A DNA stretch of 64,000 nucleotides, taken from Bacillota bacterium (GTDB taxonomy: Bacteria; Bacillota; Clostridia; Lachnospirales; Lachnospiraceae). A model generated the notes under the pieces. That model made no database searches. It was given only the letters and a program-made list of their open reading frames with translations, and was not told the origin of the DNA. Location: assembly GCA_023439505.1 (NCBI GenBank), contig JAEXNR010000011.1:168818-232817 (forward strand), in the 5' to 3' direction. A program made the position numbers and the translations under genes. Shown here piece after piece: positions 53,734 through 62,929 of the stretch. Position 1 is the stretch's first letter, and every line of letters begins with the position of its first letter.

Positions 53734-54645
53734 CTAAGCAAAGAAGGTAATATAGATTATGTGTGCAACACAAATCAATATAAATAATATGGTACCGGTA
53801 TTTAAAAGATAGTCTCGTTTTCTTAATACATTATCATCCGATTTATTAAATTTAATCTTCTTAATATTTAAAGCAAAGAATACGGCACCTACAGAAATTG
53901 AGGTAATTACCCATATTGCCATAATCATTAATAATCCAATGTTATCCTGTTTCAATGCAATCGGTGTGGCTGCCACACCGATTGCATTGATCATAATATG
54001 TAGCAAAATGGTGTACCTGACTGTATTCGTCTGAATAACAACATAGGCAAAGATCATTCCCAATGCTGCCGCATAGAAAAACTGGGATAAGTTCATATGA
54101 AACAGACCAAAGGCAACCCCTGAGAAGATGATAGCCGGGAGATCTCCAAACCTTCTCAACCTTCCAAGCAGGAATTTCCGAAACATTAACTCCTCCATAA
54201 CCGGTGCGATCAACGCTCCGTATCCGAACATAAAATAAAGATTACTATTGACCGCAGCCTCATACATGGGGTTAAGTACACTTTCTCCCTTTATTAAGGA
54301 AATGATAAAAGTCAAAAACACGCTCAGATAATTGGTGAGATACATAGCGGCTACGCAAATAAAAAAGATTACAAAGAACTGAGACACGGTCAACTTCTTT
54401 ATCTCCCTATGTTCCCTGTCCGGAATCCTGCTGATGAAAGCAATAAAAACCGGTGCTCCAATTCCCGATACTGTAATTGCAGTTTCTACCCATATCAACC
54501 AATCCGTTTTAAAAAGTACCGGATTGGTAAGCGAAATGATCAATTCCAACAGTAGTTGTACCAAAAAAACAACTGCTGCCATAATAAATAGAGAAAATCC
54601 CGACCAGCTGATTACTCTCTTCTGTTCTTTTCTTAAAAGATCCAT
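53734..54645 (-). CDS. CPBP family intramembrane metalloprotease
   Basis: A 303-residue membrane protein with eight hydrophobic segments. The CPBP/Abi signatures are present: EELMFRKFLLGRLRR (motif 1, about 150-164), FGLFHMNLSQF (motif 2, about 181-191) and HIMINAIGVAA (motif 3). The family includes CAAX prenyl proteases and bacteriocin immunity proteins; the bacterial substrates are mostly unknown. It lies 38 bases after the carboxypeptidase gene on the same strand, so they may be cotranscribed. Confidence 0.9.
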   Translation of the reverse strand: MDLLRKEQKRVISWSGFSLFIMAAVVFLVQLLLELIISLTNPVLFKTDWLIWVETAITVSGIGAPVFIAFISRIPDREHREIKKLTVSQFFVIFFICVAAMYLTNYLSVFLTFIISLIKGESVLNPMYEAAVNSNLYFMFGYGALIAPVMEELMFRKFLLGRLRRFGDLPAIIFSGVAFGLFHMNLSQFFYAAALGMIFAYVVIQTNTVRYTILLHIMINAIGVAATPIALKQDNIGLLMIMAIWVITSISVGAVFFALNIKKIKFNKSDDNVLRKRDYLLNTGTILFILICVAHIIYITFFA

Positions 54646-54683
54646 CCTATTATTTCCTTCCTTTGTTTATCCTGATATAATGA

Positions 54684-56063
54684 TCACTGATTTAACCCAT
54701 ACTTGAGCAGGGTTATGGCATCTTCCCATCTCCCTGCAGATGAGGCATCCATGATGACACATACGACTTCCTTCTCATCCTTTTTAGCCGCAGCAACGAT
54801 ACACCTTCCTGCCAGGGAACTGGTCCCCGTCTTTAGTCCAACCGCATAGGAATAAAACCATTGACTCCCTTTTTTAATCAAGGAATTGGTGGTGTTCCAG
54901 GTTACGTCCTCACCGCTTATAAAGATATTTCTGGCACTGCTCTTACGGCTTATTTCACAGATCGTAGGATTATTTGCAGCCGCCAAAGCGATCATCCCCA
55001 TATCATATGCCGTTGTGTATTGTCCAATGGCGTCATAACCATCCGGGGATTTAAAGCAGGAATTTTTCGCTCCCAGCTCCTGAGCCTTTATATTCATCAA
55101 TTTAGAAAACTCGGTAACAGCATCCTCCCTGGAAGCATTCACATCCTGCAGCGACTTTCGTCCGACGTAGACAGCAGTTGCGTAGGCTGCATCATTGCCT
55201 GAGGGTAACAGCATTCCTGCCAGAAGATTACGTATGGAAAGTATTTCCCCCTGATTAAGATACGCCCGCGAAGAATCCGGTGCGATCATTTTAATCTCAT
55301 CACCGACTGTCACCTGTTCCTCTTCTTTGCACCAGTCGAGGGCCACCAGACAGGTTAGAAGTTTCGCCGTACTTGCCGGAAATTCAACCTTTATGGGATT
55401 CTTATAATATAGTACACTTTTTGTATCTGTATCCAATAGTATGGCAGCTTCTGCCGTTATATCCATCTCAGGATTCATTATATCCAATGCTTTATCCATA
55501 TCCGGCGTACTGGCTGTTTCAGGTAAATATTCTTCATAATTAACCTTATCACACCGAAAAATTAATTGCAGATCCGGTGAGTGGCTAATGATATCACCCT
55601 CCGTAATTGCTTCATCTATTATTTTATCTGTAGGTTCGATATTCATTGAAAGAATTTTTCCGCCGGCAACCCCATTTCCTGCATGACTTTGGCTAACGGC
55701 TGTCTTTGCCTCATCCATGAAATCGTCCTCCGGTGAAGAAACCGGATCCTTGTCCGTCTCATCCTCTTGATTCATACCGGTGTCTGTAGGATTAGAAGCT
55801 AACCAGGGCTCGTCAGACTTCCTGCTATTCGCTGTGGCATTGTCTGTGGCATTGTCTGTTGTATCGGCGTGTGCCTCGCTTTTGTTTTGTGAGAAATCCT
55901 TCCCTGATTTTGATTTTACCGGGCTATCTTCAAAGGACCCATTCTTCTTCTGATCATCCGTAATATTGATATCATCATGAATGATGAAATTGACCCAAAT
56001 AAATAAACCAATTGTTATAATTAGGCCAAATGCTATCAATCCCAGTATACTTTTTCTGTTCAT
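54684..56063 (-). CDS. D-alanyl-D-alanine carboxypeptidase (S11 family)
   Basis: A 459-residue penicillin-binding protein from the ATG at 56063. A membrane anchor (about 5-28) and an unusually long, acidic and Asn/Asp/Ser-rich linker (about 30-190) precede the S11 domain. Active-site motifs: S231-x-x-K234 in PASTAKLL, S288-G-N290 in LPSGNDAAY and K411-T-G in GLKTGTSS. It trims the terminal D-Ala from peptidoglycan stem peptides. The usual C-terminal beta domain of DacA appears to be missing. The long linker probably lets the catalytic domain reach into the wall. Confidence 0.92.
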   Translation of the reverse strand: MNRKSILGLIAFGLIITIGLFIWVNFIIHDDINITDDQKKNGSFEDSPVKSKSGKDFSQNKSEAHADTTDNATDNATANSRKSDEPWLASNPTDTGMNQEDETDKDPVSSPEDDFMDEAKTAVSQSHAGNGVAGGKILSMNIEPTDKIIDEAITEGDIISHSPDLQLIFRCDKVNYEEYLPETASTPDMDKALDIMNPEMDITAEAAILLDTDTKSVLYYKNPIKVEFPASTAKLLTCLVALDWCKEEEQVTVGDEIKMIAPDSSRAYLNQGEILSIRNLLAGMLLPSGNDAAYATAVYVGRKSLQDVNASREDAVTEFSKLMNIKAQELGAKNSCFKSPDGYDAIGQYTTAYDMGMIALAAANNPTICEISRKSSARNIFISGEDVTWNTTNSLIKKGSQWFYSYAVGLKTGTSSLAGRCIVAAAKKDEKEVVCVIMDASSAGRWEDAITLLKYGLNQ

Positions 56064-56103
56064 TCCTTTACCCTTTCCGTCCGTTATTAAAGTCATTGAA
56101 ATG

Positions 56104-56135
56104 GGGGACGTTATTTATTCTATATCAACGTCCCC
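56104..56135. terminator. Hairpin between DUF4097 and carboxypeptidase genes
   Basis: Perfect stem GGGGACGTT/AACGTCCCC with a 14-base loop. The T-run (TTTTATT) lies on the plus-strand side; on the minus strand, where the neighbouring genes lie, the flank is CATTTC. It may still stop or attenuate transcription between the two minus-strand units. Confidence 0.5.
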
Positions 56136-56205
56136 TTTTATTCTATCTTATTTTAATATTTGTATACCTGGATTGCAAGTCCAAACAGATAAATTTTTAT
56201 ATTTT

Positions 56206-57069
56206 TTACCAATTTGAGGGAGTGGAAAAGTCTATCATGACATTTCCAACACCTCCGTTTACTTTAATAGAATTGTCAGCTTTCGAACTGTGGTGACGAG
56301 CATTAGATATTTTTCTGCCATCCAGAAATACGGATCCGACACCTGCCTCGATGTCAAAACTATAATCTTCTCCATTTCCCTCAAGGGCCAATGTAACCTG
56401 ACCGATCCCACAATCAATTCTGTTGTCTCCCAGCAGTACCCCGTCAAGATTTAGCTTACCGACTCCACAGTCAATATCCGTATCCCTAAAGTGTACGCCG
56501 GATAACTCTATAGAACCGACGCCACCATCAATCACTACCTCATCCGCTTTTATCCCGCTGCCATTAATATTACCGGCGCCGGCAGAAATTTTTAATTTTC
56601 CGGCACTTAATCCGTCAATGGTAACCTTACCGGCTCCGGAATTTATGTCTGCATTCTCCGCAATAAAGTTCGCGGGCAGATATACGGTAATCTTAGATTT
56701 TGAATTCTGAAATCCACTAAAATGAAACCACGGAACGTTAATTACATTCTTTTTATCCTTTATTACCAGTTTACCGTTTCCTTTTACCGACGCATTAAAA
56801 TCCTTGGTAACATTTTCTGCTTCTACACGAAAGGTCTCGCCGGTTTTTATAATAAGCTCTCCTGTGCTATTATTAACATCAATGCTCTTAACGTCACTGA
56901 AGGTATTATAAGAGTCGATATACTTTTGATCATCCGAGGCATTCCTATTCCCGTCAATCAATGATACGATACCAAAAACTGTGCTTACAATTCCTGTGAT
57001 GATACCCACCGCCAGCATAATGGCAACTGCCATGGCACAATATTTAATGATTCTCTGCATGCTGTTCAT
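56206..57069 (-). CDS. DUF4097 family protein, membrane-anchored
   Basis: A 287-residue protein with an N-terminal membrane segment (about 8-36) and a beta-solenoid of short repeats beyond residue 55: DINSGAGKVTIDG, KISAGAGNINGSG, VIDGGVGSIELSG, DIDCGVGKLNLDG, RIDCGIGQVTL, DIEAGVGSVFLDG. The repeats are stricter than in the protein at 52678. The start overlaps the stop of the LiaF-like gene by 4 bases, so they form one coupled unit. Function unknown; likely part of an envelope-sensing pair. Confidence 0.87.
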   Translation of the reverse strand: MNSMQRIIKYCAMAVAIMLAVGIITGIVSTVFGIVSLIDGNRNASDDQKYIDSYNTFSDVKSIDVNNSTGELIIKTGETFRVEAENVTKDFNASVKGNGKLVIKDKKNVINVPWFHFSGFQNSKSKITVYLPANFIAENADINSGAGKVTIDGLSAGKLKISAGAGNINGSGIKADEVVIDGGVGSIELSGVHFRDTDIDCGVGKLNLDGVLLGDNRIDCGIGQVTLALEGNGEDYSFDIEAGVGSVFLDGRKISNARHHSSKADNSIKVNGGVGNVMIDFSTPSNW

Positions 57070-57770
57070 TTGATATCAATCCCTCCAAACATACAGGTAG
57101 AATTCAGATAAATCGTGGGTGCCCCCGGGTCATTGCTTGTAGCCGCTTTATTGCTTACCCCTCCGAAAACAGGGACATTATTTACTTTAACTTTTACGCC
57201 CACAGGAATAAAAATATCGATTCCCCCAAAAACTGCCGTTGCGCTGATCTCAATATCATGATCTATTATTGTATCTCTTAAATCAAGTCCGATGGACCCA
57301 AATACAGCTGTCAAATTGGTTCCGAAAAAGGCTTCATTCTCCAAATGAACACGGTTGCTGCTAAAGATAGCACTATACTCCCCTTTTACACGATTGGTAT
57401 AGGTTTGATTTCCATCAATATAGGAATTCGGTTGAATGTTTCGCCCACGGTGAGTGCTTCCCTGAAACATAATTCTGATACCGATCAGAACCAGAATGAC
57501 CGGAACAATGAGACTCCAAATATTAAAATCAAAAACAATAAAATCCTGTGATGATAAGAACAGCAAGATACCGATGATAAAACCGGTGAAGGAACCAACT
57601 GCAAATCCATTCTGAATCATGCTGACAAAACAGGGGATAATAATAAACAAGGTCCACCAACCGTCAAAAAATAAATGAAAATCCCAGTCAAATAATACAT
57701 TTCCCGCAAACCCAACACCAATTACAATGAAAATTACTCCCCAAATAATACTTGATAATCTGTTTCTCAT
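57066..57770 (-). CDS. LiaF-like membrane protein
   Basis: A 234-residue protein from the ATG at 57770 (GGGAGGG before it; the frame opens 12 codons earlier). Four hydrophobic segments in residues 5-100 (LiaI/LiaF transmembrane region) are followed by a C-terminal beta domain with the repeated AVFGSIGLDLRD, AVFGGIDIFIP, PVFGGV and MFGGIDIK of the LiaF C-terminal domain. In bacilli LiaF restrains the LiaS/LiaR cell-wall stress system. No lia-type kinase adjoins, so the partner is unclear. Confidence 0.87.
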   Translation of the reverse strand: MRNRLSSIIWGVIFIVIGVGFAGNVLFDWDFHLFFDGWWTLFIIIPCFVSMIQNGFAVGSFTGFIIGILLFLSSQDFIVFDFNIWSLIVPVILVLIGIRIMFQGSTHRGRNIQPNSYIDGNQTYTNRVKGEYSAIFSSNRVHLENEAFFGTNLTAVFGSIGLDLRDTIIDHDIEISATAVFGGIDIFIPVGVKVKVNNVPVFGGVSNKAATSNDPGAPTIYLNSTCMFGGIDIK

Positions 57771-57966
57771 AAAAACCCTCCCTCTGCCTATCAGGCATAC
57801 AATCAAAAACGTAAAAATGCGCTATGTTCATTTTACTGAATGCCATATCTTTGTTTGTAAATCAAGCATCCACTTATTAATTTTATATTTATCATACTTG
57901 AAGCAAGGTTTTTTTGCAATATCGATTTAATTTGAACAGCCTTTTTCATCTTTTTCTAATCAGCTT

Positions 57967-59679
57967 TTAAGGTCTTCTTGTATCAGAACGTAACAAGTTA
58001 AACGTATTATAGATATCAACAATCCCATATCCCCAGTCCCGGTTTGGGTATTGAAGAATCTCATTACGCCTTGCTCCCCGGATTAAAAATTTTTTTGCTT
58101 CAACGGTATCCAAACCAGGATAATTTCTTCTTACGACTCCCCATTCCAACAGCATGGCAGTAATTCCGGTCATATGTGCGGTTGCCGCTCCGGTTCCGGA
58201 GAAATTGCTGAACCCATGCTGGAGGTTGGGTGCTGTAATATTAACTCCCGGGGCTGCCAACTCCGGTTTTATGGTATTAATTCTTGAATATCCCCTGCTG
58301 GCCTGCTGATATAAGGTATCCGTCTCGGGGTTATAAGCGGTTGTCGTGATGGGTACCAGAGAATTTCCGGGTGATGTTATTGTAGTATATGGATTAGACT
58401 GAAGAAAGTAAGTATCCGGCGAGATAAAATTTGCAGGGGGCAGCCAGATATGGAAGCTCCCCTGCAAGTCTCCTCTCCCATATACCTGAAACCTCCATGT
58501 TCCCTCCGAAGGATTACGAAATTTCAACAAAATCAATTCATCCCCTGTCGAGGATTCCACCATTTCATAGTTAATATTAATTATTGTATTTTCAAAAATA
58601 AAAGAAATTTCTCTGGATAGCCTGATGCTCTCTCCAATTCTCGGAATATATTCTCCGGAGGGAGATAAAATATCGATGGAATAGGTATTGGGACTGCTTC
58701 CCCATAATTCCATAGTAAATCCGGGCTCGTTTGCCCCCACATTCAGCTCTACCGTATTATAGCCGATGGCAGGATCTATAGCCGCATAATAATGACCTCT
58801 TGCGCTGCCTTCGTTGCCTGCTGCAATTGATACTACAACCCCTGAGAAATCGCCCCCAACCGAAATCATAGCACTTAATGCGCCAAATCCGTCATGAGCG
58901 CCCATGGTTCCGCCAAGCCCGATGCAGATGGAGATTGGTCTTCCAAGTTGTCTTGCCACAGAGATCAGATACTGTGAGGCCCACATAATATCATTCTCCT
59001 GGTAACACGGGACATCGGAGGGTATCACATAGAAATTTTTCAGATTTTGTTTTGCTTGTTTCAATTTTACAACCACCAAATCTGCATCCGGTACAACCCC
59101 ACTGAAATTATTTGCCATATTCTCAGATCCGACAGCGATCCCGGCGATCATCGTTCCATGCCCGATTTCATCCGTACTGGGCACTACCTCTAAAGGGTTC
59201 TCACTTCCTAACGCCTCATTGATCTGCTCCGCGTTATATACGGTGCCGTACTCGGCATCCACAGGAAATTGATCCGCACTTTCTATATTCTGATCCCACA
59301 AGGAAATTATTTTTGTTGTCCCGTCCTCCCGGATAAAGACCGGATTGGTATAATCAATCCCTGTATCAATCACCCCTACCAATACCCCCTGTCCTCTCAG
59401 GTTCAGAGTGGGGACATTGCGCAGCCTCACTACACCGGATGCCTCCAGACTTCGTCTGCTCATCAAGGCAAAGACTGCAGGTAAAATCGAATACCCATAT
59501 CGTGACACCGTCTGATTGTTTAATTGAGATGCAGGTGCATATCCAATGGCAAACCTCTGATTCATGATCTGTATTGTAACATTGGGAAACTGATCCAATA
59601 TGGATTGACTGCTATTCCAGTCTATGATAAAATCCGCATAATCATTACTGACAATCTTTGCACGCTCTTCCGGTGTCAT
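57967..59679 (-). CDS. S8 subtilase pseudoprotease (Csp-like), catalytic Ser replaced by Gly
   Basis: A 570-residue subtilase from the ATG at 59679 (GGAGAGG upstream). No signal peptide. Catalytic Asp (D105, VIDTGIDYTNP) and His (H174, GHGTMIAG) and the oxyanion Asn (AAGNEG) are intact, but the Ser motif GTSxA reads GTGAATAH: G497 (codon GGA, 58189-58191) replaces the nucleophile. A jelly-roll-like insert (about 300-440) is typical of Csp proteins. It is the second of two tandem paralogues 32 bases apart. In C. difficile the pseudoprotease CspC acts as a germinant sensor partner; a comparable role is inference. Confidence 0.85.
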   Translation of the reverse strand: MTPEERAKIVSNDYADFIIDWNSSQSILDQFPNVTIQIMNQRFAIGYAPASQLNNQTVSRYGYSILPAVFALMSRRSLEASGVVRLRNVPTLNLRGQGVLVGVIDTGIDYTNPVFIREDGTTKIISLWDQNIESADQFPVDAEYGTVYNAEQINEALGSENPLEVVPSTDEIGHGTMIAGIAVGSENMANNFSGVVPDADLVVVKLKQAKQNLKNFYVIPSDVPCYQENDIMWASQYLISVARQLGRPISICIGLGGTMGAHDGFGALSAMISVGGDFSGVVVSIAAGNEGSARGHYYAAIDPAIGYNTVELNVGANEPGFTMELWGSSPNTYSIDILSPSGEYIPRIGESIRLSREISFIFENTIININYEMVESSTGDELILLKFRNPSEGTWRFQVYGRGDLQGSFHIWLPPANFISPDTYFLQSNPYTTITSPGNSLVPITTTAYNPETDTLYQQASRGYSRINTIKPELAAPGVNITAPNLQHGFSNFSGTGAATAHMTGITAMLLEWGVVRRNYPGLDTVEAKKFLIRGARRNEILQYPNRDWGYGIVDIYNTFNLLRSDTRRP

Positions 59680-59711
59680 AATTAACCTCTCCATTTCTAT
59701 TCATGATTATG

Positions 59712-61418
59712 CTAAACTGGAACCGCAAGTCTCAGACTGTCAAATGCATTATATACATCCAATATCCCATATCCCCAGTCCCGGTTGGGATATCTCATAT
59801 CAGGGGTTCTCCTTGCACCCCTTATCATAAATGTTTTTATATCCAGGGTACTCATTCTCGGGTAATTCCCATTGATGATGCCCCACTCTAAAAGCAAAGC
59901 TGATACTCCTGCGGTATGAGCAGCTGAGGCACTGGTTCCTGTTACCTGCGCGAAACCTTGATCTAATGTGGGGTAAACGATATTAACACCGGGAGCCGCG
60001 ATCTCCGGCTTTATGACCCCAATTCTTGTGTATCCCCTGCTGGCCTCCAAATACAAGCTATTATCCGCGTCATTATAAGCCGTTACGGTAATCGGGACTC
60101 TGGAATTCCCCAGAGATAAAATCGTAGTATACGGATTTGAACGAATAAAGTAAGTATTTGGAGTGATAAAACCGGTCATCGGAAGCCAGATATTAAATCC
60201 AAGGGGCAAATCTCCGCTTCCATAGACATTAAACCTCCATATACCCGGTGCCGGGTCACGAAACCGCATCATAATCAGCTGGTCTCCACTTTGAGATTCC
60301 ACCATTTGATAATCTATGTTAATCACCGTTGCTTCAAAGATAAAGGTAATTTCTCTATGGATATCAAGCCCTGATACGATCCTGGGAACATATTCCCCTG
60401 AAGGAGTGAGAATATCTATAGAGAATGTACTCGGTGAATCCCCCCACAGCTCCATTGTAAAGCCTTTTTCAGCTTCCCCCACATTCAATTCAACCGTATC
60501 ATAGCCAATGGTCGGATCAACCGTACCAAAATAGTGCCGCCTTGCATTTCCTTCATTGCCTGCGGCAATCACGATTGATGTAGCATAGCCTTCCGCCTGC
60601 AAGGATAACCATCCGCTCAGCGTACCCCTGCCATCATGAGCGCCAAGTGATGAACCTAATGCAATGCATAGGGCCAGCGGTCGATTCATTTCCGTTGCAA
60701 CTCTCAGCAAATAGTCTACTCCAAACAAAATATCATTCGCCTGATAGCAGATGGAGTCCGGCGGCACACGAAAAAAATCCTTTAAATATGCCTTTGCCTG
60801 TTTTAATTTTACCACCAGCAATTCCGCTCCCGGTGCCACCCCGTAAAACCCGCTTTCCGGAACATCATTTCCCGCTGCAATCCCTGCCAGCATGGTGCCA
60901 TGACCAATTTCATCCGTCGACGGAACAATCGAGAGTGGATTATCGCTTTGCAATGCCTCATTAATCTGCTCCCTTGTATATAGCGTACCATATCGGGTAT
61001 CCCCGGGATAATTCTCGCTGCTGATTGTCTGATCCCAGATGGAGACAATTTTAGTAGTTCTATTGGCATATTGAAATACAGGGTTGGTATAATCAATACC
61101 CGTATCTATGATTCCAACTAAAACTCCCTGCCCTCTCAGATCAAAATTCGGTATATTTCTGATTCGGATAATCCCTGATGCTTCCAGACTGCTTTGACTG
61201 ATTAGCCCATAGAGGGTCGGCATGACCGAATATCCCAATTCTAATATTGTTTTATTCGTGATCTGTGAAACAGGCACATGCACTACTGCATTGAAGAAAT
61301 CTATAATATGTACGGTGGCATCTTCAAATCTATCAAATACAGAATAATCTCCGCTATAGGCAATTAATAAATCAGCATAATCATTACTATAAACTCTCTC
61401 TCTCTGCTCCGGTGTCAT
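59712..61418 (-). CDS. S8 family subtilase (Csp-like), catalytically complete
   Basis: A 568-residue subtilase with no signal peptide. Triad D105 (IIDTGIDYTNP), H173 (GHGTMLAG), S496 (GTSASAAH) and oxyanion N288 are all present. The N-terminal about 75 residues form the prodomain-like region; an insert at about 300-430 is shared with the next gene. The two proteins are similar along their whole length, so the pair arose by tandem duplication. Csp proteases in clostridial spores activate the cortex hydrolase SleC; other Lachnospiraceae copies have unknown targets. GCAGGT lies before the ATG. Confidence 0.9.
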   Translation of the reverse strand: MTPEQRERVYSNDYADLLIAYSGDYSVFDRFEDATVHIIDFFNAVVHVPVSQITNKTILELGYSVMPTLYGLISQSSLEASGIIRIRNIPNFDLRGQGVLVGIIDTGIDYTNPVFQYANRTTKIVSIWDQTISSENYPGDTRYGTLYTREQINEALQSDNPLSIVPSTDEIGHGTMLAGIAAGNDVPESGFYGVAPGAELLVVKLKQAKAYLKDFFRVPPDSICYQANDILFGVDYLLRVATEMNRPLALCIALGSSLGAHDGRGTLSGWLSLQAEGYATSIVIAAGNEGNARRHYFGTVDPTIGYDTVELNVGEAEKGFTMELWGDSPSTFSIDILTPSGEYVPRIVSGLDIHREITFIFEATVINIDYQMVESQSGDQLIMMRFRDPAPGIWRFNVYGSGDLPLGFNIWLPMTGFITPNTYFIRSNPYTTILSLGNSRVPITVTAYNDADNSLYLEASRGYTRIGVIKPEIAAPGVNIVYPTLDQGFAQVTGTSASAAHTAGVSALLLEWGIINGNYPRMSTLDIKTFMIRGARRTPDMRYPNRDWGYGILDVYNAFDSLRLAVPV

Positions 61419-61440
61419 ACAATTACCTGCTTTTCATTCC

Positions 61441-61710
61441 TTAATTTATTATATTAAGATCACAATAGATAATTACATGAATTCTATACGGTTCCATGAT
61501 TTCTATTAACTTGCTTGCATTATTATGAATATGTACTGCGATTTTATTAAAAGAGTCCGGCTCGCCAGACTCTAGCGCTGACGTGCTGTCACGGCAGTGA
61601 CAATCTTTCTTAAGCGTGTCAAGTGCCTTTCCCGGAGGGTTTTTATCGAATAGGACGAACTTTCTTCTATACGATAAAAATAAAAGCGCCTGAATCCCAA
61701 GGATAACCAT
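61441..61710 (-). CDS. Doubtful small ORF between the subtilase gene and rplT
   Basis: A frame of 89 codons ends 22 bases before the subtilase start. From about residue 20 onwards the composition looks coding (NPPGKALDTLKKD..., ...NNASKLIEIMEPYRIHV...). However its only early ATG lies inside the loop of the rplT terminator and has no ribosome binding site, and the only later Met is near the end (EIMEPYR). It may be a decayed gene fragment. Not recognised. Confidence 0.3.
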   Translation of the reverse strand: MVILGIQALLFLSYRRKFVLFDKNPPGKALDTLKKDCHCRDSTSALESGEPDSFNKIAVHIHNNASKLIEIMEPYRIHVIIYCDLNIIN

Positions 61711-61742
61711 ATCCTGTCCCGGGAATTCAAACGCTTATTTTT
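61674..61742 (-). terminator. Terminator of infC-rpmI-rplT
   Basis: On the minus strand an outer stem (AAGCG, TGAAT and CCC blocks paired, 61684-61735) encloses a smaller GGATA/TATCC hairpin, followed by TTTTATTTTTA. It starts just after the rplT stop at 61758. Confidence 0.8.
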
Positions 61743-61757
61743 AATGAAATTATCTGA

Positions 61758-62114
61758 TTACGCCAACTTTGATTTAGCAACATTTGCCAATGCAGTAAAG
61801 CCATCAGCATCATTAATTGCCATCTCAGAAAGCATCTTTCTGTTAATCTCGATATTCGCTAACTTTAAACCGTACATCAGCTTGCTGTAAGACAATCCGT
61901 TCATTCTTGCTGCTGCATTAATTCTTGCAATCCATAATTGTCTGAATTGTCTTTTTCTTTCTTTTCTTCCTGCAAAGGATGAAGTTAATGCTCTCATTAC
62001 TGATTGCTTTGCTACTCTATATTGTTTTGATCTGGCACCTCTATAGCCCTTAGCCAGCTTCAATACTCTGTTATGTCTTTTCTTAGCGTTTAATCCGCCT
62101 TTCACTCTTGCCAT
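61758..62114 (-). CDS. rplT: Ribosomal protein bL20
   Basis: A 118-residue basic protein, full length: MARVKGGLNAKKRHNRVLK at the start (long N-terminal extension into 23S rRNA), FAGRKERKRQFRQLWI and RINAAARMNGLSYSKLM in the globular half. bL20 assembles early onto 23S rRNA domain I and in bacteria represses its own operon. Last gene of infC-rpmI-rplT. AGGAGG precedes the ATG. Confidence 0.98.
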   Translation of the reverse strand: MARVKGGLNAKKRHNRVLKLAKGYRGARSKQYRVAKQSVMRALTSSFAGRKERKRQFRQLWIARINAAARMNGLSYSKLMYGLKLANIEINRKMLSEMAINDADGFTALANVAKSKLA

Positions 62115-62141
62115 GTTCTATTCCTCCTTATCACCTATCTC

Positions 62142-62339
62142 TTAAAGATATGGTAAGATTTTCTTCATGTTTTTTACATTGGTTGCATCTGTGATAGCTG
62201 CTTTTCTAAGATTTCTCTTTCTCTTAGCGGACTTTTTCGTTAAGATGTGACTCTTGTAAGCCTTCATTCTCTTAAGTTTTCCGGTACCTGTTTTTTTGAA
62301 ACGCTTCGCTGCTGCTCTGCTTGTTTTTAATTTTGGCAT
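62142..62339 (-). CDS. rpmI: Ribosomal protein bL35
   Basis: A 65-residue, very basic protein with the bL35 pattern: MPKLKTSRAAAKRFKKTGTG at the start and SHILTKKSAKRKRNLRK in the middle. It lies between infC and rplT, the universal order, with GGAGGAAAC before the ATG. Confidence 0.98.
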   Translation of the reverse strand: MPKLKTSRAAAKRFKKTGTGKLKRMKAYKSHILTKKSAKRKRNLRKAAITDATNVKNMKKILPYL

Positions 62340-62422
62340 GATGTTTCCTCCTTAATAATTTAATCAGCTGGACATCGAATTTACCTCATTGGCCAATTCG
62401 CAAATTGCTGCTTTATAGTATT

Positions 62423-62929
62423 TTAACGTTTTTCTGATAAGAACATAATCATACTTCTTCCTTCGAGCTTAGCCGGTTTATCAATAACAGCCACATCTTC
62501 GAGAAGTGCAAAGAAACTATCCAAAATAACTTTTGAGGATGATGTATGAGCCATTTCACGTCCACGGAAACGTAATGTCACCTTCACTTTATCACCCTTG
62601 GTGATAAATTTTCTGGCCATATTGGCCTTTGTATTCAAATCATTATCATCAATATTGGGAGATAATCTGATTTCCTTGACCTCAGTGATTTTCTGCTTTT
62701 TCTTAGCTTCCTTATCTTTTCTTGCCAATTCATATCGATACTTACCGTAATCAATTACTTTACATACCGGTGGCTTCGCTGTAGGAGCTATCTTAACCAA
62801 ATCCAAGTTAGCTTCTTTGGCAAGTTTTAATGCATCCCTTGCGGACATAATACCAAGCTGCTCTCCATCTTCACCAATCAGGCGAACTTCTTTGTCCCTG
62901 ATCTGTTCATTAATCATTAAATCGCTAAT
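62423..62929 (-). CDS. infC: Translation initiation factor IF-3, AUU start
   Basis: A 168-residue IF-3 (N-terminal domain ISDLMINEQIRDKEVRLIGEDG, linker helix rich in Lys, C-terminal domain with HTSSSKVILDSF). Start: GGAGG lies 9 bases before ATT at 62929-62927, while the next ATG (62917) is 21 bases from that site and the upstream TTG precedes it. The N-terminus then aligns with Bacillus IF-3, whose infC also starts at AUU. IF-3 rejects non-canonical start codons, so AUU gives negative autoregulation. First gene of infC-rpmI-rplT. Confidence 0.9.
   Translation of the reverse strand: MSDLMINEQIRDKEVRLIGEDGEQLGIMSARDALKLAKEANLDLVKIAPTAKPPVCKVIDYGKYRYELARKDKEAKKKQKITEVKEIRLSPNIDDNDLNTKANMARKFITKGDKVKVTLRFRGREMAHTSSSKVILDSFFALLEDVAVIDKPAKLEGRSMIMFLSEKR

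Noticed and set aside
61441..61710. Accepting the 89-codon frame as an ordinary gene
   Set aside because: Its start lies in a terminator loop without a Shine-Dalgarno; kept only as a low-confidence feature.
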